Source of the DNA: Dama dama
Lineage: Eukaryota; Chordata; Mammalia; Artiodactyla; Cervidae
Length of the DNA: 64,000 nt
Direction: 5' to 3'
Assembly: GCF_033118175.1 (NCBI RefSeq)
Contig: NC_083685.1
Location: 126,290,501-126,354,500 of the forward strand
Shown here: positions 42,086-51,815 of the stretch, one piece after another
Position numbering within the stretch: position 1 is the stretch's first letter
Layout: each line of letters starts with the position of its first letter
Notes under the pieces: generated by a model
The model's input: the letters and a program-made list of their open reading frames with translations, nothing else
Told to the model about the DNA's origin: nothing
The model's database searches: none
Made by a program: the position numbers and the translations under genes

Positions 42086-42547
42086 TTAGCGGCTTTCTTC
42101 TAACCAACAGGGCACAGCAAAGGGGATGAGCTGTCCCTTCTGTGATTCGGCTACATGAGGTTGAAATTTGTCTTGTTAGCAGATTCCATTGCCTTCTTGG
42201 CTCATGTGCTTTGAGGAGAGGCAAGCCAGCATGTTGGAGAGGTTCATGTGGCAAGCAACTGAGGGTGGTCTCTAGAAACAGCCAGCAAGGGACTGAGACC
42301 CTCCATCCAACAACCCTGCAGGAACTGAATCCTGCCAACAACCACATGAGCTTGGACACGTATCCTTCCCCAGTCAAGCCTTAAGATGAGACCCCGGTCC
42401 CAGCTGACACCTGCATGGCCGCCTTAAGACAGAGGACCCAGGAGCCATGCCTGGACTCCTGATCACAGAAACTGTGAGATGATAACTGCGTGTTTTAAGC
42501 CTCCGAGTTTTGGTATAAGTTGTTGCCAAGCAGTTGAAAACTAATAC
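42086..42547 (+). mobile_element. MLT1 LTR (MaLR)
   Basis: 'cttcttggctcatgtgcttt', 'accacatgagcttggacacg', 'ccagtcaagccttaagatga', 'cacagaaactgtgagatgat', 'gttgaaaactaatacagc': the MLT1C/D-like order, ending at 42,547. Confidence 0.7.
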
Positions 42548-42559
42548 AGCAAATTATTT

Positions 42560-42890
42560 AACCAGTCAGTTTTTACATTTCTCATCTGTAAACAGTTATA
42601 ATCTGCCTACCTTTCAGGGTCACAGAGAGGATTCACTCATTAGATGCATATAAGGTACATCGTGGGACTTCCCAGATGACTTCTGCATTGCCTACAATGC
42701 AGGAGATGCTGGTTTGATCCTTGGGTTGGGAAGATCCCCTGAAGGAGGTGATGGCAACCCATTCCATTATTCTTGCCTGGAGAATCCCATGGACAGAGGA
42801 GTCTGGAGGGCTATAGTCCATGGGGTCACAAAGTGTTGGACATGACTGAGTGAGCATGAATGAAAGATGTGTCAAAGTACAGTGCTGGGA
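42560..42890 (+). repeat. MIR split by Bov-tA
   Basis: 'catttctcatctgtaaacag', 'ctgcctacctttcagggtca' before the SINE, and 'aaagtacagtgctgggagcc' after it. Confidence 0.55.
42664..42860 (+). repeat. Bov-tA SINE
   Basis: Plus strand with a diverged head ('gggacttcccagatgacttc') and a typical core 'gtctggagggctatagtcca', ending 'gacatgactgagtgagcatg'. Confidence 0.92.
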
Positions 42891-42924
42891 GCCCAGGACA
42901 CAGGGAAACAGCTTCATTGCTAAT

Positions 42925-43150
42925 TTACATTATCCTAAATAATAATGGCTGTTGTGGGCCACTGTGTTTAGAACCTTCGAGCTGGCCTGCCCTTAACGCT
43001 CACATATTTATGCAGCTCACTCACTCCTGTCCCGGCCTGTCCCAGCCGCATCCAGGAGAATTCCAACGAGATCACATACAGAGCCTCACTAACAACGTCC
43101 GCCGACATTTCATAAAGAGCTTTCTAGTTTACAAGCCTCGCTAACATTGC
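42925..43150. promoter_or_regulatory. Candidate conserved non-coding element
   Basis: Repeat-free: 'gctaatttacattatcctaa', 'ataataatggctgttgtggg', 'cacatatttatgcagctcac', 'catttcataaagagctttct'. Inferred enhancer-like composition. Confidence 0.38.
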
Positions 43151-43382
43151 ACTCACTTGACGGAAAGTAGGATCAGGACCTTTAAAATTTTTTTTCCTTG
43201 CTGTATATCTTCAGAAAGAACAGCACCTGTGTTCCTACTTTTGGCACATCGGTCTAGTTCCTGCCTTTCCTGGATCTTAAACAACCACTGAAGATCGGAG
43301 CTGGAAGGGGCCTTTTCCTTTTTTTAAAAAATTGAAGTAAAATTCTTGTAAGCTAAAACTAATCATTTAAAAGTGTACAAGG

Positions 43383-43719
43383 GGGTACTCTTTCTGCCCC
43401 CTTCTGATGCCTATGTCAGAAGCTTTCTCTATCTCCTTTATACTTTAGTAAAACTTTCTACTACATGGCCCAACTCTGGCCAGAGCCAGATCTCTGTCTG
43501 TTAGTGCAAATTAAGCAAAGCCAACAGAGAGGCTTCTGGGGAAGGCTTTATAGCCCTACACCCCATCTTTCTGATGCAAATGTGGGTGTGATGTCTGGAT
43601 CTAGGGCAGCCACCTTGCTGCCATGAAGGGAATGCCAAGACAATCATTTCCACAGCTGTCCCTTCCAACATCTAGTTCTGTAGGATTAAACCCTTACTTG
43701 ATTAAAAAAAAATAATAAT
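43383..43719 (+). pseudogene. Retrocopy of a transcript starting in an ERV LTR
   Basis: The unit starts 'gggtactctttctgccccct' and continues 'gatgcctatgtcagaagctt', which I recognise as the R region of a bovine ERV1-type LTR beginning at about its cap site; U3 is absent. It then runs into other sequence, has ATTAAA at 43,685-43,690 and ends in an A-rich tract. AAAAGTGTACAAGG at 43,369-43,382 and 43,720-43,733 flanks it. The features fit a polyadenylated LTR-initiated RNA retroposed by LINE machinery. No protein is encoded. Confidence 0.58.
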
Positions 43720-43733
43720 AAAAGTGTACAAGG

Positions 43734-44054
43734 ACTTCCCTGGTGGCTCAGCCAGTAAGGAGTCCACCTGCCAATGCAGAGGACATGGGTTTGATCCCCC
43801 ATCCGGGAAGATCCCACATGCCAGAGAAACGAAGCCTGTGCTCCACACCACTGAGCCCTGGAGCCCATGGTCCACGACGAGAGAAGCCACCACAGGGAGA
43901 AGCCTGCACATCGCAACTGGAGAAAGCCTTCACACAGCTGCGAAGACCCAGCACAGCCCAAAATAAACAAATAACTAAACAGAAGAGAAGCGGTGGGCTA
44001 CACCAACTGGGCTACATTTATTCAAACAAGCAAACAAACTAGAAATAGAAAGAT
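43734..44054 (+). repeat. CHR-1 SINE, second insert at the site
   Basis: Head 'acttccctggtggctcagcc', body 'cagggagaagcctgcacatc', 'tgcgaagacccagcacagcc', long A-rich tail to 44,054. Bounded by AAAAGTGTACAAGG at 43,720-43,733 and 44,055-44,068. Confidence 0.93.
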
Positions 44055-44068
44055 AAAAGTGTACAAGG

Positions 44069-44196
44069 CATGACGTCCTCAGCGGTCCAGTGGTTCAGAC
44101 TCTGCACTTCCACTGTGGGTTCGATCCCTGTTCGGGGCACTAAGATCCTGCATGCCATGCAGCATGGCCAAGAAGAATAAAATAAATAAATAGATA
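44069..44196 (+). repeat. CHR-2 SINE, third insert at the site
   Basis: 'gtcctcagcggtccagtggt', 'gtgggttcgatccctgttcg', 'gcatgccatgcagcatggcc', A-rich tail. Bounded by AAAAGTGTACAAGG (44,055-44,068) and the diverged AAAATGTACACGG (44,197-44,209). Confidence 0.92.
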
Positions 44197-44737
44197 AAAA
44201 TGTACACGGCCGTGGCATTTCATACCCTCACAATGTCGTGCAGCCATCGCCTCTATCTAGTTCCCCCAAAAGGACACCCCGCAGCTATTAGCAGCACCCC
44301 TAAAGCCTCCTCCCCACCCAAGCCCCTAATCTGCTTTCTGTGCCTCTTCTGGATTTTCACACAAACAGGATCACGCAATCCGTGACCTTCCGGGTCCGGC
44401 TTCCTTCACTCAAGCACACGGTTTTCGAGTGTCATGCCTGTTGCATCACGTGTTAGGTCTTCATCCTTGCTTACAGCTGAGTCGTAGTCCATTGTGTGGA
44501 TGTAGCACATTTTGCCTGTGGATGGGGGTCTTTGAAGAGAAGGGAGCTGAGGGCTGGCCAGGGTTAGATGAGCTGGCCGCCAAGGCCCGGACTGGGAGGT
44601 GCGGTGGCGCCAGTGGGTTATTGGCTCGTATCTGGGGTCTCCTCCTGGGCCGCCTGCCGGCTCACGCTTACCCTTTGTGGTCAGGTACGGCCCCTGCCCC
44701 TAGGGCTGGAGTGATGTCAGATGTTTCCAGGGCTGGC

Positions 44738-45345
44738 CCCTGAAATCTCCCCAACAACCCTATACACTCTGTTCTTTGACTCACCGTCCAGCTGGATGTG
44801 CAATGATCCACTGAGGGACCTGGGCCTGGAGGTCGGTGAGTGCAGGGAGCCGGCCTGAATGTACAGGCCCCTTACGGCCCTAAGAGAGGACAAAGGGTCT
44901 CTCTTTGTCCTGCCACCACTTCTTGTTAAAGTATAGACTGGCATTTGTCTCCTTCAGGGAAAAAACACACCGGTGACCTTTTTGCCTGTTTTTCTGGTGC
45001 TGATAAACTCATCATGCTCGAAACCTGTTTTCCATCTAATGTTCTATTGATGAAGCCTGTTTTCTATCTAATGTTCTGTTGATCTTAATCATGTTGGGCG
45101 CTAGGGTAATTAATGCTTTACTGATCTTAAGTGTGGGAATTTAAAACATCTGTAGCTCTGCACGTATGCAAACCCTCGATCTATTCTTAGTAACTCCTGT
45201 TAGCGTATATATAGGCGTGGTGTTCTTCAATAAAGTTGGCGGAGTCGGACGCAAGCAGGCTCTGTCCCTCTCAACCCCATCTTTCTCTTTCTGAGTCTTC
45301 TTTTTCCTAGGTACTCTGGTAATTGCGTTCTCGACCAGTTCGTTT
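44738..45345 (+). mobile_element. Solo ERV LTR, class II-like
   Basis: TATA box in 'gcgtatatataggcgtgg' (about 45,205), polyadenylation signal in 'cttcaataaagttggcgga' (about 45,228) and a C/T-rich U5 to about 45,345. The 'aataaagttggcggagtc' context is typical of betaretrovirus-like LTRs. The 5' limit is uncertain (44,738-44,880). No internal retroviral genes flank it. Confidence 0.62.
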
Positions 45346-45492
45346 GCCGGCAGGCTCCAGCAGGTGAGCCATGAGCTGGAAGGAGTCTGGGGTCTAGACG
45401 GTGCATATATAGGGCAGCATCTGTTTGCCTCAGGAGGAGTAAACAGGAAACCTTGGTCGTGCCGAGGTGCTGCAGTATTTTTAAAAATCAGC

Positions 45493-45578
45493 TCTGTGGT
45501 TTCCAACCTGGGGCAATTATTCTGTCCCCCACCCACACCCCACCTGGGGACATTTGGCAGTGTCTGGAGATACATTTG
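45493..45578. repeat. MER20, left part
   Basis: 'ctgtggtttccaacctgggg' and 'ggggacatttggcagtgtct' match the MER20 end, stopping at 'ggagatacatttg'. The rest of the element is not adjacent. Confidence 0.72.
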
Positions 45579-45879
45579 TTTGCCTTTTTTTGTTTGTTTG
45601 CTTCTCTTTTTGTTAAATTAATTTAAAAAAACTTCCCCTCTTCATCTCTCTCTCTGAATTGGTTCAAATTGATTTTTACTTGGAAGAGATGTGGCATGCT
45701 GTAAAGAATCTCTTTCATAGCCTGTGACTCTATTTTAAAATAACCTTTGCCAGTGGGCCTTAAGCCCTAACAGTGGTTGCTTTCTTTTCCTGGGAATTAG
45801 TTTATCAACTACCTGGGAGATTTTGCTGAGTCTCAACAGGGGTTCAGAGGTTCCCCACCACCGATGATAAATAGTATTG
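45579..45879. other. Unassigned, T-rich at left
   Basis: Starts with a T/G-rich run. 45,650-45,880 has no clear repeat family and no exon. Confidence 0.35.
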
Positions 45880-46086
45880 TGTGTGCTCAGTCGCTCAGTC
45901 CTGTCCGACTCTTTATAACCCCCTGGACTGTAGCCCATGAATTTCCTCTGTCCACGGGACTCTCTCAGCAAGAGTACTGGCTTGGGTTGCCATTTCCTTC
46001 CTCAGGGATATTCCTGACTCAGGGATCGAACCCGCGTCTCTTAAGTCTCCTGCCTTGGCAGACGGATTCTTTACCGCTGGAAGCAC
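45880..46086 (-). repeat. Bov-tA SINE
   Basis: Inverted: 'gctcagtcgctcagtcctgt', 'cctggactgtagcccatgaa', 'cttggcagacggattcttta'. Confidence 0.92.
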
Positions 46087-46276
46087 GTGTCCCTGAAATG
46101 CATATTATAGACAACTAACAAAATTTTAAACTGAAGGAAGCTTTTGCTTGCTTTTGCAATTTTTATTCTTTATTTCTGCTTTTTAATGGAAAGTGGTGGG
46201 AAAAGACAAAAATTTGAAATAGAATTTACAGGAAAGTGGCAATGATCACATCTTATACAATCAGGTTGAATGTAAT
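46087..46276. other. AT-rich, unassigned
   Basis: Low-GC sequence with no diagnostic repeat phrase. Confidence 0.35.
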
Positions 46277-46397
46277 TTTTAAGATTTTACATTGGGATAT
46301 AGTTGATTTACAATGTATTAGTCTCAGATGTACAGCAAAGTGATTCAATTTTACGTATACATATATTCATTCTTTTTCAGATTCTTTATTTTTTTAG
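46277..46397 (-). repeat. Ruminant L1 3' end
   Basis: 'cattgggatatagttgattt', 'gtctcagatgtacagcaaag', 'tacgtatacatatattcatt': inverted L1 terminal region. Confidence 0.82.
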
Positions 46398-46404
46398 CTG
46401 TACT

Positions 46405-46870
46405 ATGTGAAGCAGACACTTGACTTTGCCAAAAAAGGTCCATCTAGTCAAAACTATGATTTTTCCAGTGGTCGTGTATGGATGTGAGAGTTGGACTATA
46501 AAGAAAGCTGAGCTCCAAAGAATTGATGCTTTTGAACTGTGGTGTTGGTGAAGACTCTTGAGAGTCCCTTGGACAGTGAGGAGATCCAACCAGTCCATCC
46601 TAAAGGAGATCAGACCTGGGTGTTCACTGGAAGGACTGATGCTGAAGCTGAAACTCCGATACTTTGGCCACCTGCAAAGAGCTGACTCATTAGAAAAGAC
46701 CCTGATGCTGGGAGGGATTGGGGGCAGGAGGAGAAGGGGATGACAGAGGCATCACCGACACAATGGACATGGGTTTGGGTAAACTACAGGAGTTGGTGAT
46801 GGACGGTGAGGCCTGCCATGGTGCGGTTCATGGGGTCGCAGAGTCGGACACCACTGAGCGACTGAACTGA
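46405..46870 (+). repeat. BovB 3' fragment, left arm of an inverted pair
   Basis: Plus strand from 'actttgccaaaaaaggtcca' through 'gaattgatgcttttgaactg', 'aggactgatgctgaagctga' to 'ccactgagcgactgaactga'. About 50 bp are missing near 46,747 compared with other copies (the 'gatgagatggttggatggc' block). Confidence 0.94.
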
Positions 46871-46964
46871 TGTGGCACTTGGTATCTTAGTTCCTTGATC
46901 AGGAATTGAACCCACACATTGTAAGTGGGGAGTCCTAAACCACTGGACCACCAGGGGAGTCCTG
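46871..46964 (-). repeat. CHR-2 fragment in the loop of the BovB pair
   Basis: 'gcacttggtatcttagttcc', 'ttgatcaggaattgaaccca', 'accactggaccaccagggga'. A truncated inverted CHR that abuts the left BovB. Confidence 0.85.
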
Positions 46965-47011
46965 AAGATACTTTTGGTCGTCACCAGGTGATGTATCTAG
47001 TGGATGGAGGC

Positions 47012-47815
47012 CAGTTCAGTTCAGTCGCTCAGTCATGTCCGACTCTGCGACCCCATGGACTGCAGCACGCCAGGCTTCCCTGTCTATCACCAACTCCCAG
47101 AGTTTACCCAAATTCATGTCCATTGAGTCGGGGATGCCATCCAACCATCTCATCCTCTGTCGTCCCCTTCTCCTCCTGTCTTCAATCTTTCCCAGCATCA
47201 TGGTCTTTTCCAATGAGTCAGTTCTTTGCATCGGGTGGCCAAAGTATTGGAGTTTCAGCTTCAGCATCAGTCCTTCCAATGAACACCCAGGACTGATCTC
47301 CTTTAGGATGGACTGGTTGGATCTCCTTACAGTCTAAGTGACTCTCAAAAGTCTTCTCCAACACCACAGTTCAAAAGCATCAATTCTTTGGTGCTTGGCT
47401 TTCTTTATAGTCTAACTCTCACATCCATACATGACTATTGGAAACACCATAGCCCTGACTAGATGGACCTTTGTTGGCAAAGTAATGTCTCTGCATTTTA
47501 ATATGCTGTCTAGGTTGGGCAGCTCCTTTCTTCCAAGGAGCAAGTGTCTTTTAATTTCATGCCTGAAGTCACCATCTGCAGTGATTTTGGAGCCCCCAAA
47601 AATAAAGTCTGCCACTGTTTCCCCACCTATTTGCTATGAAGTGATGGGACCAAATGCCATGATCTTAGTTTTCTGAATGTTGAGTTTTAAGCCAACTTTT
47701 TCACTCTCCTCTTTCACTTTCATCAAGAGGCTCTTCAGTTCTTCACTTTCTGCCATAAGGGTGGTGTCATCTGCATATCTGAGGTTATTGATATTTCTCC
47801 CAGCAAACTTGCTTC
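47012..47815 (-). repeat. BovB fragment, about 800 bp, right arm
   Basis: The longest BovB of the window, from the terminal 'ggccagttcagttcagtcgc' to 'cccagcaaacttgcttcc'. It abuts a MER20 remnant at 47,819. Its first 470 bp are inverted relative to the copy at 46,405-46,870. Confidence 0.95.
47016..47813 (-). pseudogene. BovB ORF2 remnant: RT palm and C-terminal region
   Basis: Translated from the minus strand, the upstream end contains the reverse-transcriptase motif NINNLRYADDTTLMAES (about 47,735-47,790), whose YADD is the catalytic box of RTE-clade enzymes. It is followed by KVGLKLNIQKTKIMAFGPIT. An in-frame stop follows at 47,634, and the later parts (ADFIFGGSKI..., LMLKLKLQYFGHPMQR...) lie in other frames. 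5' truncated and disabled; the full enzyme would be several times longer. Confidence 0.88.
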
Positions 47816-47818
47816 CAC

Positions 47819-47886
47819 GGATAGAGGCCAGGAATGCAGCTAACTGCTTTGTGATGCACAGGACAGGCTCCCACAACAAAGAAACC
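47819..47886. repeat. MER20, right part
   Basis: 'gatagaggccaggaatgcag', 'gatgcacaggacaggctccc' and 'acaacaaagaaac' match the MER20 interior in the orientation that continues the fragment at 45,493-45,578. Confidence 0.7.
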
Positions 47887-48434
47887 CTGTTCAGCAGAGC
47901 TGCGCTGAGGAGCCCTGCCTCAGCTAGTGCCTCTGTCTTCTGGTTCTGGGTCTGTCTATGCTGTCTGCTCACCTGACCCGAGTTCAGAGCCCTGAAGACC
48001 TGCCTGCTGCCCATCGCCTCCTGGCCCTGCCTGACCCCTGATCCGGCTCTTCTCCCTGTAACTTCTCCTATCACCGGACTTGCCGCTGGCTCCGTCTCAC
48101 CTCAGAGACCCCCCATGACCCCGAAGTTGCTCTCTACTGCTCTCTCCAGCCTGGCCTTCCTGGACTCTGGAGAGAACGGGTGTATACTGGCCCATGGTTT
48201 GGATCCTTCAACCTGCATCGGTGTCTCCTGGAGTCTTCCCCAGCCTCTTGGACTCGTCATCACCTTGCCAGCCACTCCCCTATGTCACCTTCTTCCCCAA
48301 GGCCCTCTCCTCCAGCTGGTAGCCCCTCTGGCCTCTCCAGGACCCCTCAAATGACAGTGTCCGCCTACTCCCAGCAGAATGCTGCTCGAGAGATGCGTCA
48401 TCGATGCTCTAGTTTCTGCCCCGCACTGACAAAC
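47887..48434. other. C/T-rich single-copy stretch
   Basis: Pyrimidine-rich DNA; open frames on the plus strand are Ser/Pro/Leu-rich and without domain. No repeat recognised. Confidence 0.4.
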
Positions 48435-48515
48435 AGCTGATCCAATTTTTCTTAATTAGTACCTTTAATTATTAGTAACATTTTGCTTAAGTAGAATTAA
48501 TTACCCCATCACCAG
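48435..48515. promoter_or_regulatory. Candidate short CNE
   Basis: Dense TAAT content: 'ttcttaattagtacctttaa', 'ttattagtaacattttgctt', 'agtagaattaattacccc'. It stands out from GC-rich flanks. Confidence 0.35.
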
Positions 48516-49300
48516 CTCTGGCCAGCTATGTCTTCTCACCACAGTTTCCCATTGATATGCTCCAACTGAGGCCAAAGTCCCCTCTCCCTCAGAGGGACTG
48601 GGGCTCTTGGCAAAGGCTCCTGGGAATGCAGTCCCCCACTTCCTGCACCTGCTGGGGATGCCAGCCAAGGCATCAAAGCAAGCCAGAAATTGCAGGGGGA
48701 TGCGGCTGAGCCCCAGGTGTCCACACTGCGGGGAGCTGCCCAAAGTGATTCGCATCTTTATTCTTCTGGGCTGAATCTAACCCTGGAAAGGTCCTTTTCT
48801 GCACGTGGCTGGGCAGTTTCAGATCTGGTGTTCAGCCAAGGGTGGTGGTGAGGGGAAACAGAAAGGAGTTCATCCTCCTTTTCTCGGTTCCTGCTTCAAG
48901 GTGGCCAGGAGAGAGGGCAGAGAGGTGGACGGCCCGGCCCTGGCCTGGCCAGCATTTCTGGATTTCCCCAGGAGCTCCCACCTTTGGATTCAGACCAGCC
49001 ACAGCTCATAAACTGCTGGGTGTAGCAACTTGCACTCGCTTCTAAGAGTATTGAAATGGGGGCTCTGAGCCAGTCAGTCAGGCTGATTGTTTAAACCAGA
49101 GTTCTTAATTCCATAGTTCCTTAGTCTCAAGAGATGCGCTGGGGCAAAATCAGAGCAGGTATAGAGCTGTCGAAGAAGTCTGGGACGTTTGCATCCTACA
49201 TCTGCCTCTCAGAGTCATGCGAAGAAGTGACCCATCCTGTCAGTTCCAGCATTCTCATCTTGGTCCAACGTTGCAAGAATTCTTGAGTCTTGGTTTTCTT
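48516..49300. other. Single-copy stretch
   Basis: No exon or repeat recognised. Confidence 0.45.
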
Positions 49301-49499
49301 AGACCCCGATGCTAGGAAAGATTGAAGGCAGGAGGAGAAGGGGGCAATAGAGGATGAGATGGTTGGATGGCATCACTGACTCAATGGACATAAGTCTGAG
49401 CAAGCTCCGGGAGATGGTGATGGACAGGGAGGCCTGGTGTGGTGCAGTCCATGGGGTCGCAAAGAGTCGGACACGACTGAGTGACTGAACAACAAGAAA
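49301..49499 (+). repeat. BovB 3'-end fragment
   Basis: 'gatgctaggaaagattgaag', 'atgagatggttggatggcat', 'gtcggacacgactgagtgac', ending 'gaacaacaagaaaatgg'. Confidence 0.92.
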
Positions 49500-49605
49500 A
49501 TGGAGATCACAGCAGCACCTACCATGAGGCTCAAATGAGTTAATACACAAGGAGTGCTGGGAGTATTGGGTACAGTCAACATGGACAATTAGCATTATTA
49601 TCACC
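49500..49605 (+). repeat. MIR remnant
   Basis: 'gcacctaccatgaggctcaa', 'atgagttaatacacaaggag' and 'attagcattattatcacc' fit the MIR 3' half directly after the BovB tail, which may have inserted into it. Confidence 0.5.
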
Positions 49606-49807
49606 ACCCTCATCAAGATGATAAAGGATGTGAGAAGTTCTAAATAGAAATAATCCATTTGATAGACATTCAGATCTCCTGTTGCTCAGGACACTCTTTA
49701 GAAATGCTGGTCTAAGTATGCAAGGGCTGTATTTTCCTTGGACGTGTCTGGAGAGAACCCATAATTCACTGGGCAAGCGCATTCCAGGGCTTGGCACCCA
49801 GCCCTTC

Positions 49808-50480
49808 TCCTTTTTGTAAATTAATTTTTTACAGGGTATAGTCGCTCTACCAAGGTGTTAGTTTCTGCTGTGCCGCAAAATGAATCAGTCATTCTTACAC
49901 ACACACCACCCCCTTTTTAGATTTCCTTCCCGTTTAGGTCACCGCCCAACATTGAACAGAGTTCCCCGTGGTATCCAGTGGGTTCTCGTTTGTTGTCTAT
50001 TTTATACGCTGGTCGTGTGTATGTGTGTGTGCTCAGTCACTCAGTTGTGTCCGACTCATTGCAGCCCCATCAAGCCCCTCTGTCCATGGAATTTTCCAGG
50101 CAAGAATACTGGGGTGGGTTGTCATTTCCTACTGCAGACAGTCTTCCAAACCCAGGGATCAAACCCATGTCTCTTGTGTTTCCTGCATTGGCAGGCAGAT
50201 TCTTTACCATTAGCACCACCCAGAAACCCCAGAAGTGTGATTACATCATTTCAAATCTCCCAATCCATCCCTCTCCCTCCTCCTCTTGGTGTCCATAAGT
50301 TTCTTCTTTGTGTCTGTGACTCCATTTCTGCTTTGCATATCAGTTCACCTATACCATTTTCTTCTAGTTTCCACATGTAGGCTGTATTACACAATATTTC
50401 CTTTTCTCTTTCTGACTTACTTCACCCTGTATGACATGCTCCAGGTCCATCCATGACTCCCAAGTCCTCTTTTTGATGGG
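49808..50480 (-). repeat. Ruminant L1 3' region split by Bov-tA
   Basis: Left: 'acagggtatagtcgctctac', 'attgaacagagttccccgtg'. Right: 'aagtgtgattacatcatttc', 'cttctttgtgtctgtgactc', 'tatgacatgctccaggtcca'. About 450 bp of L1 remain. Confidence 0.86.
50014..50231 (-). repeat. Bov-tA SINE inside L1
   Basis: Inverted: 'gctcagtcactcagttgtgt', 'catcaagcccctctgtccat', 'gcattggcaggcagattctt'. A deletion removes part of the core before 'catcaagcccc'. Confidence 0.92.
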
Positions 50481-50841
50481 TTCTTCAGCAACTAGGCCAT
50501 GGTGGGCCAAGATGCCCCCATGAATTTTGTGTTACTTTCTCAGGATTCTCCAGCCTTTGTGCTGGCTTCATCTTGATAAGCCCTCACTTCCTATGGTCAG
50601 GGGTCAATTGTGGTGTTCTCAGAGTTCCAACTCTGTTAGTCTCCAAAACCCTCATCTACTTCTCCACGCTGATCAGGAGACCTATGGAGGGTTATGGATC
50701 ATCTCCTAGATTCTACGTCCAGGGCTGAGCAAACAGTGGGTGCATAATCATGGTGCTGGCTGAGCAGAACAGAGGGTGAGAAGGCTCCACTCATCTCCAG
50801 TCTTGGCTGGATCAGTCCACCAGCCACAGCAAAGGGCGAGG
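50481..50841. other. Single-copy stretch
   Basis: No exon or repeat recognised, though the left end may still be diverged L1. Confidence 0.4.
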
Positions 50842-50990
50842 TGACTGGAAGGGGCTTTGAATTTGGAGTTGGAAAACCAAGGTTCAAATCCTAGCTGGTT
50901 AGTATCTTGAACTTGGATGAGTGGCTTAACCTCTCTGATCCCACCTGGGAAATGGGATCATCTCACCCCTCCATGACACCCCGCTCCCCT
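50842..50990 (+). repeat. MIR fragment
   Basis: 'ggagttggaaaaccaaggtt', 'caaatcctagctggttagta', 'gagtggcttaacctctctga', 'cacctgggaaatgggatc': well-ordered MIR. Confidence 0.68.
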
Positions 50991-51149
50991 CCATGGCTGT
51001 CCTGAAGATCAGAGCGGATGCTCTAGGGAAATTGCCTTGTCCAGGGGACCATGCTGTGACCACGCCTTGGCACCACCTTCCTCTCTCTCCCTCCGTCATC
51101 CCCATGGGGACAGGCATGGAGGGCAGGACCGGAGCTCGCGCAATCACAG

Positions 51150-51315
51150 TAGCGCTGGGGAAGAGCATTATTATGTGCTGTGACAATATTTGATGAATTC
51201 GTCCGCGCCTAGGGGAGCAGACTAAGTAGGTGAATAAAGTGAGAATATTCTCCATGACAATCAATATTCCTTCAATTGAACCATCTCTGCAGATCTGACA
51301 TTTTGATTTTTCTTT
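51150..51315. promoter_or_regulatory. Candidate conserved non-coding element
   Basis: Repeat-free block: 'agcattattatgtgctgtga', 'acaatatttgatgaattcgt', 'agtgagaatattctccatga', 'caatcaatattccttcaatt'. Two GACAAT (SOX-like) sites and the palindrome AGAATATTCT at 51,243-51,252 are visible. Confidence 0.45.
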
Positions 51316-51665
51316 TTTGGATGCGTTAACTGGATTTATGCTTCCGTATGGCGGCGACGGCAGGAGAAGGGCCGGTGGCCAGGTGTGCGGTGCTTCGGGG
51401 GGCCCCTGGGGAGGCGGATGGGAGCAGGTCCATCTGCAGCAGATCCCAGCTGGGTGGGAGCCGGTGCCCCCCACCAACCCGCTCACCTGGCTGCTGCTCC
51501 TCAGTGCCGGGAAGCCCCAGCTGCCCGTGGTTCTTTCAGTTCCAGGAGCAGGGCTGCCAAAGGAGGTGACTCCAGAACCCCCCAGCCCTGAGCCCTGCCC
51601 GACCCGGACTCCCAGGACAGCTGTTCGCTCTGCTCCGGGGCAGGTTGGCGGAGCAGATGACTTCT
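51316..51665. other. GC-rich single-copy stretch
   Basis: Frames in all three plus registers are open across most of it, which reflects GC content. No exon supported. Confidence 0.42.
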
Positions 51666-51666
51666 T

Positions 51667-51815
51667 TTGAAAAAAATAATGGCAGTTTATTTATTCATTT
51701 ATTTTGGCCACTCTCCATAGTTGGCAGGATCTCAGTTCCCCGACCGGGGATGGAACCTGTGGCCCTTGCAGTGGAAGCTCCAAGTCTTCACCTCTAGACC
51801 TCCAGGGCAGGCCCC
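51667..51815 (-). repeat. CHR-2 type SINE
   Basis: 'ttcatttattttggccactc', 'caggatctcagttccccgac', inverted head ending 'tccagggcaggccccc'. Confidence 0.88.

Larger units (their letters stand above)
43328..44540 (+). repeat. Old L1 (L1M) 3' UTR with three inserts at one site
   Basis: L1 reads 'attgaagtaaaattcttgta' to 'catttaaaagtgtacaagg' (43,382), then continues only at 44,198-44,540: 'cgtggcatttcataccctca', 'aatgtcgtgcagccatcgcc', 'ttacagctgagtcgtagtcc'. Everything between is three retroposed units, each bounded by copies of AAAAGTGTACAAGG. Confidence 0.78.
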
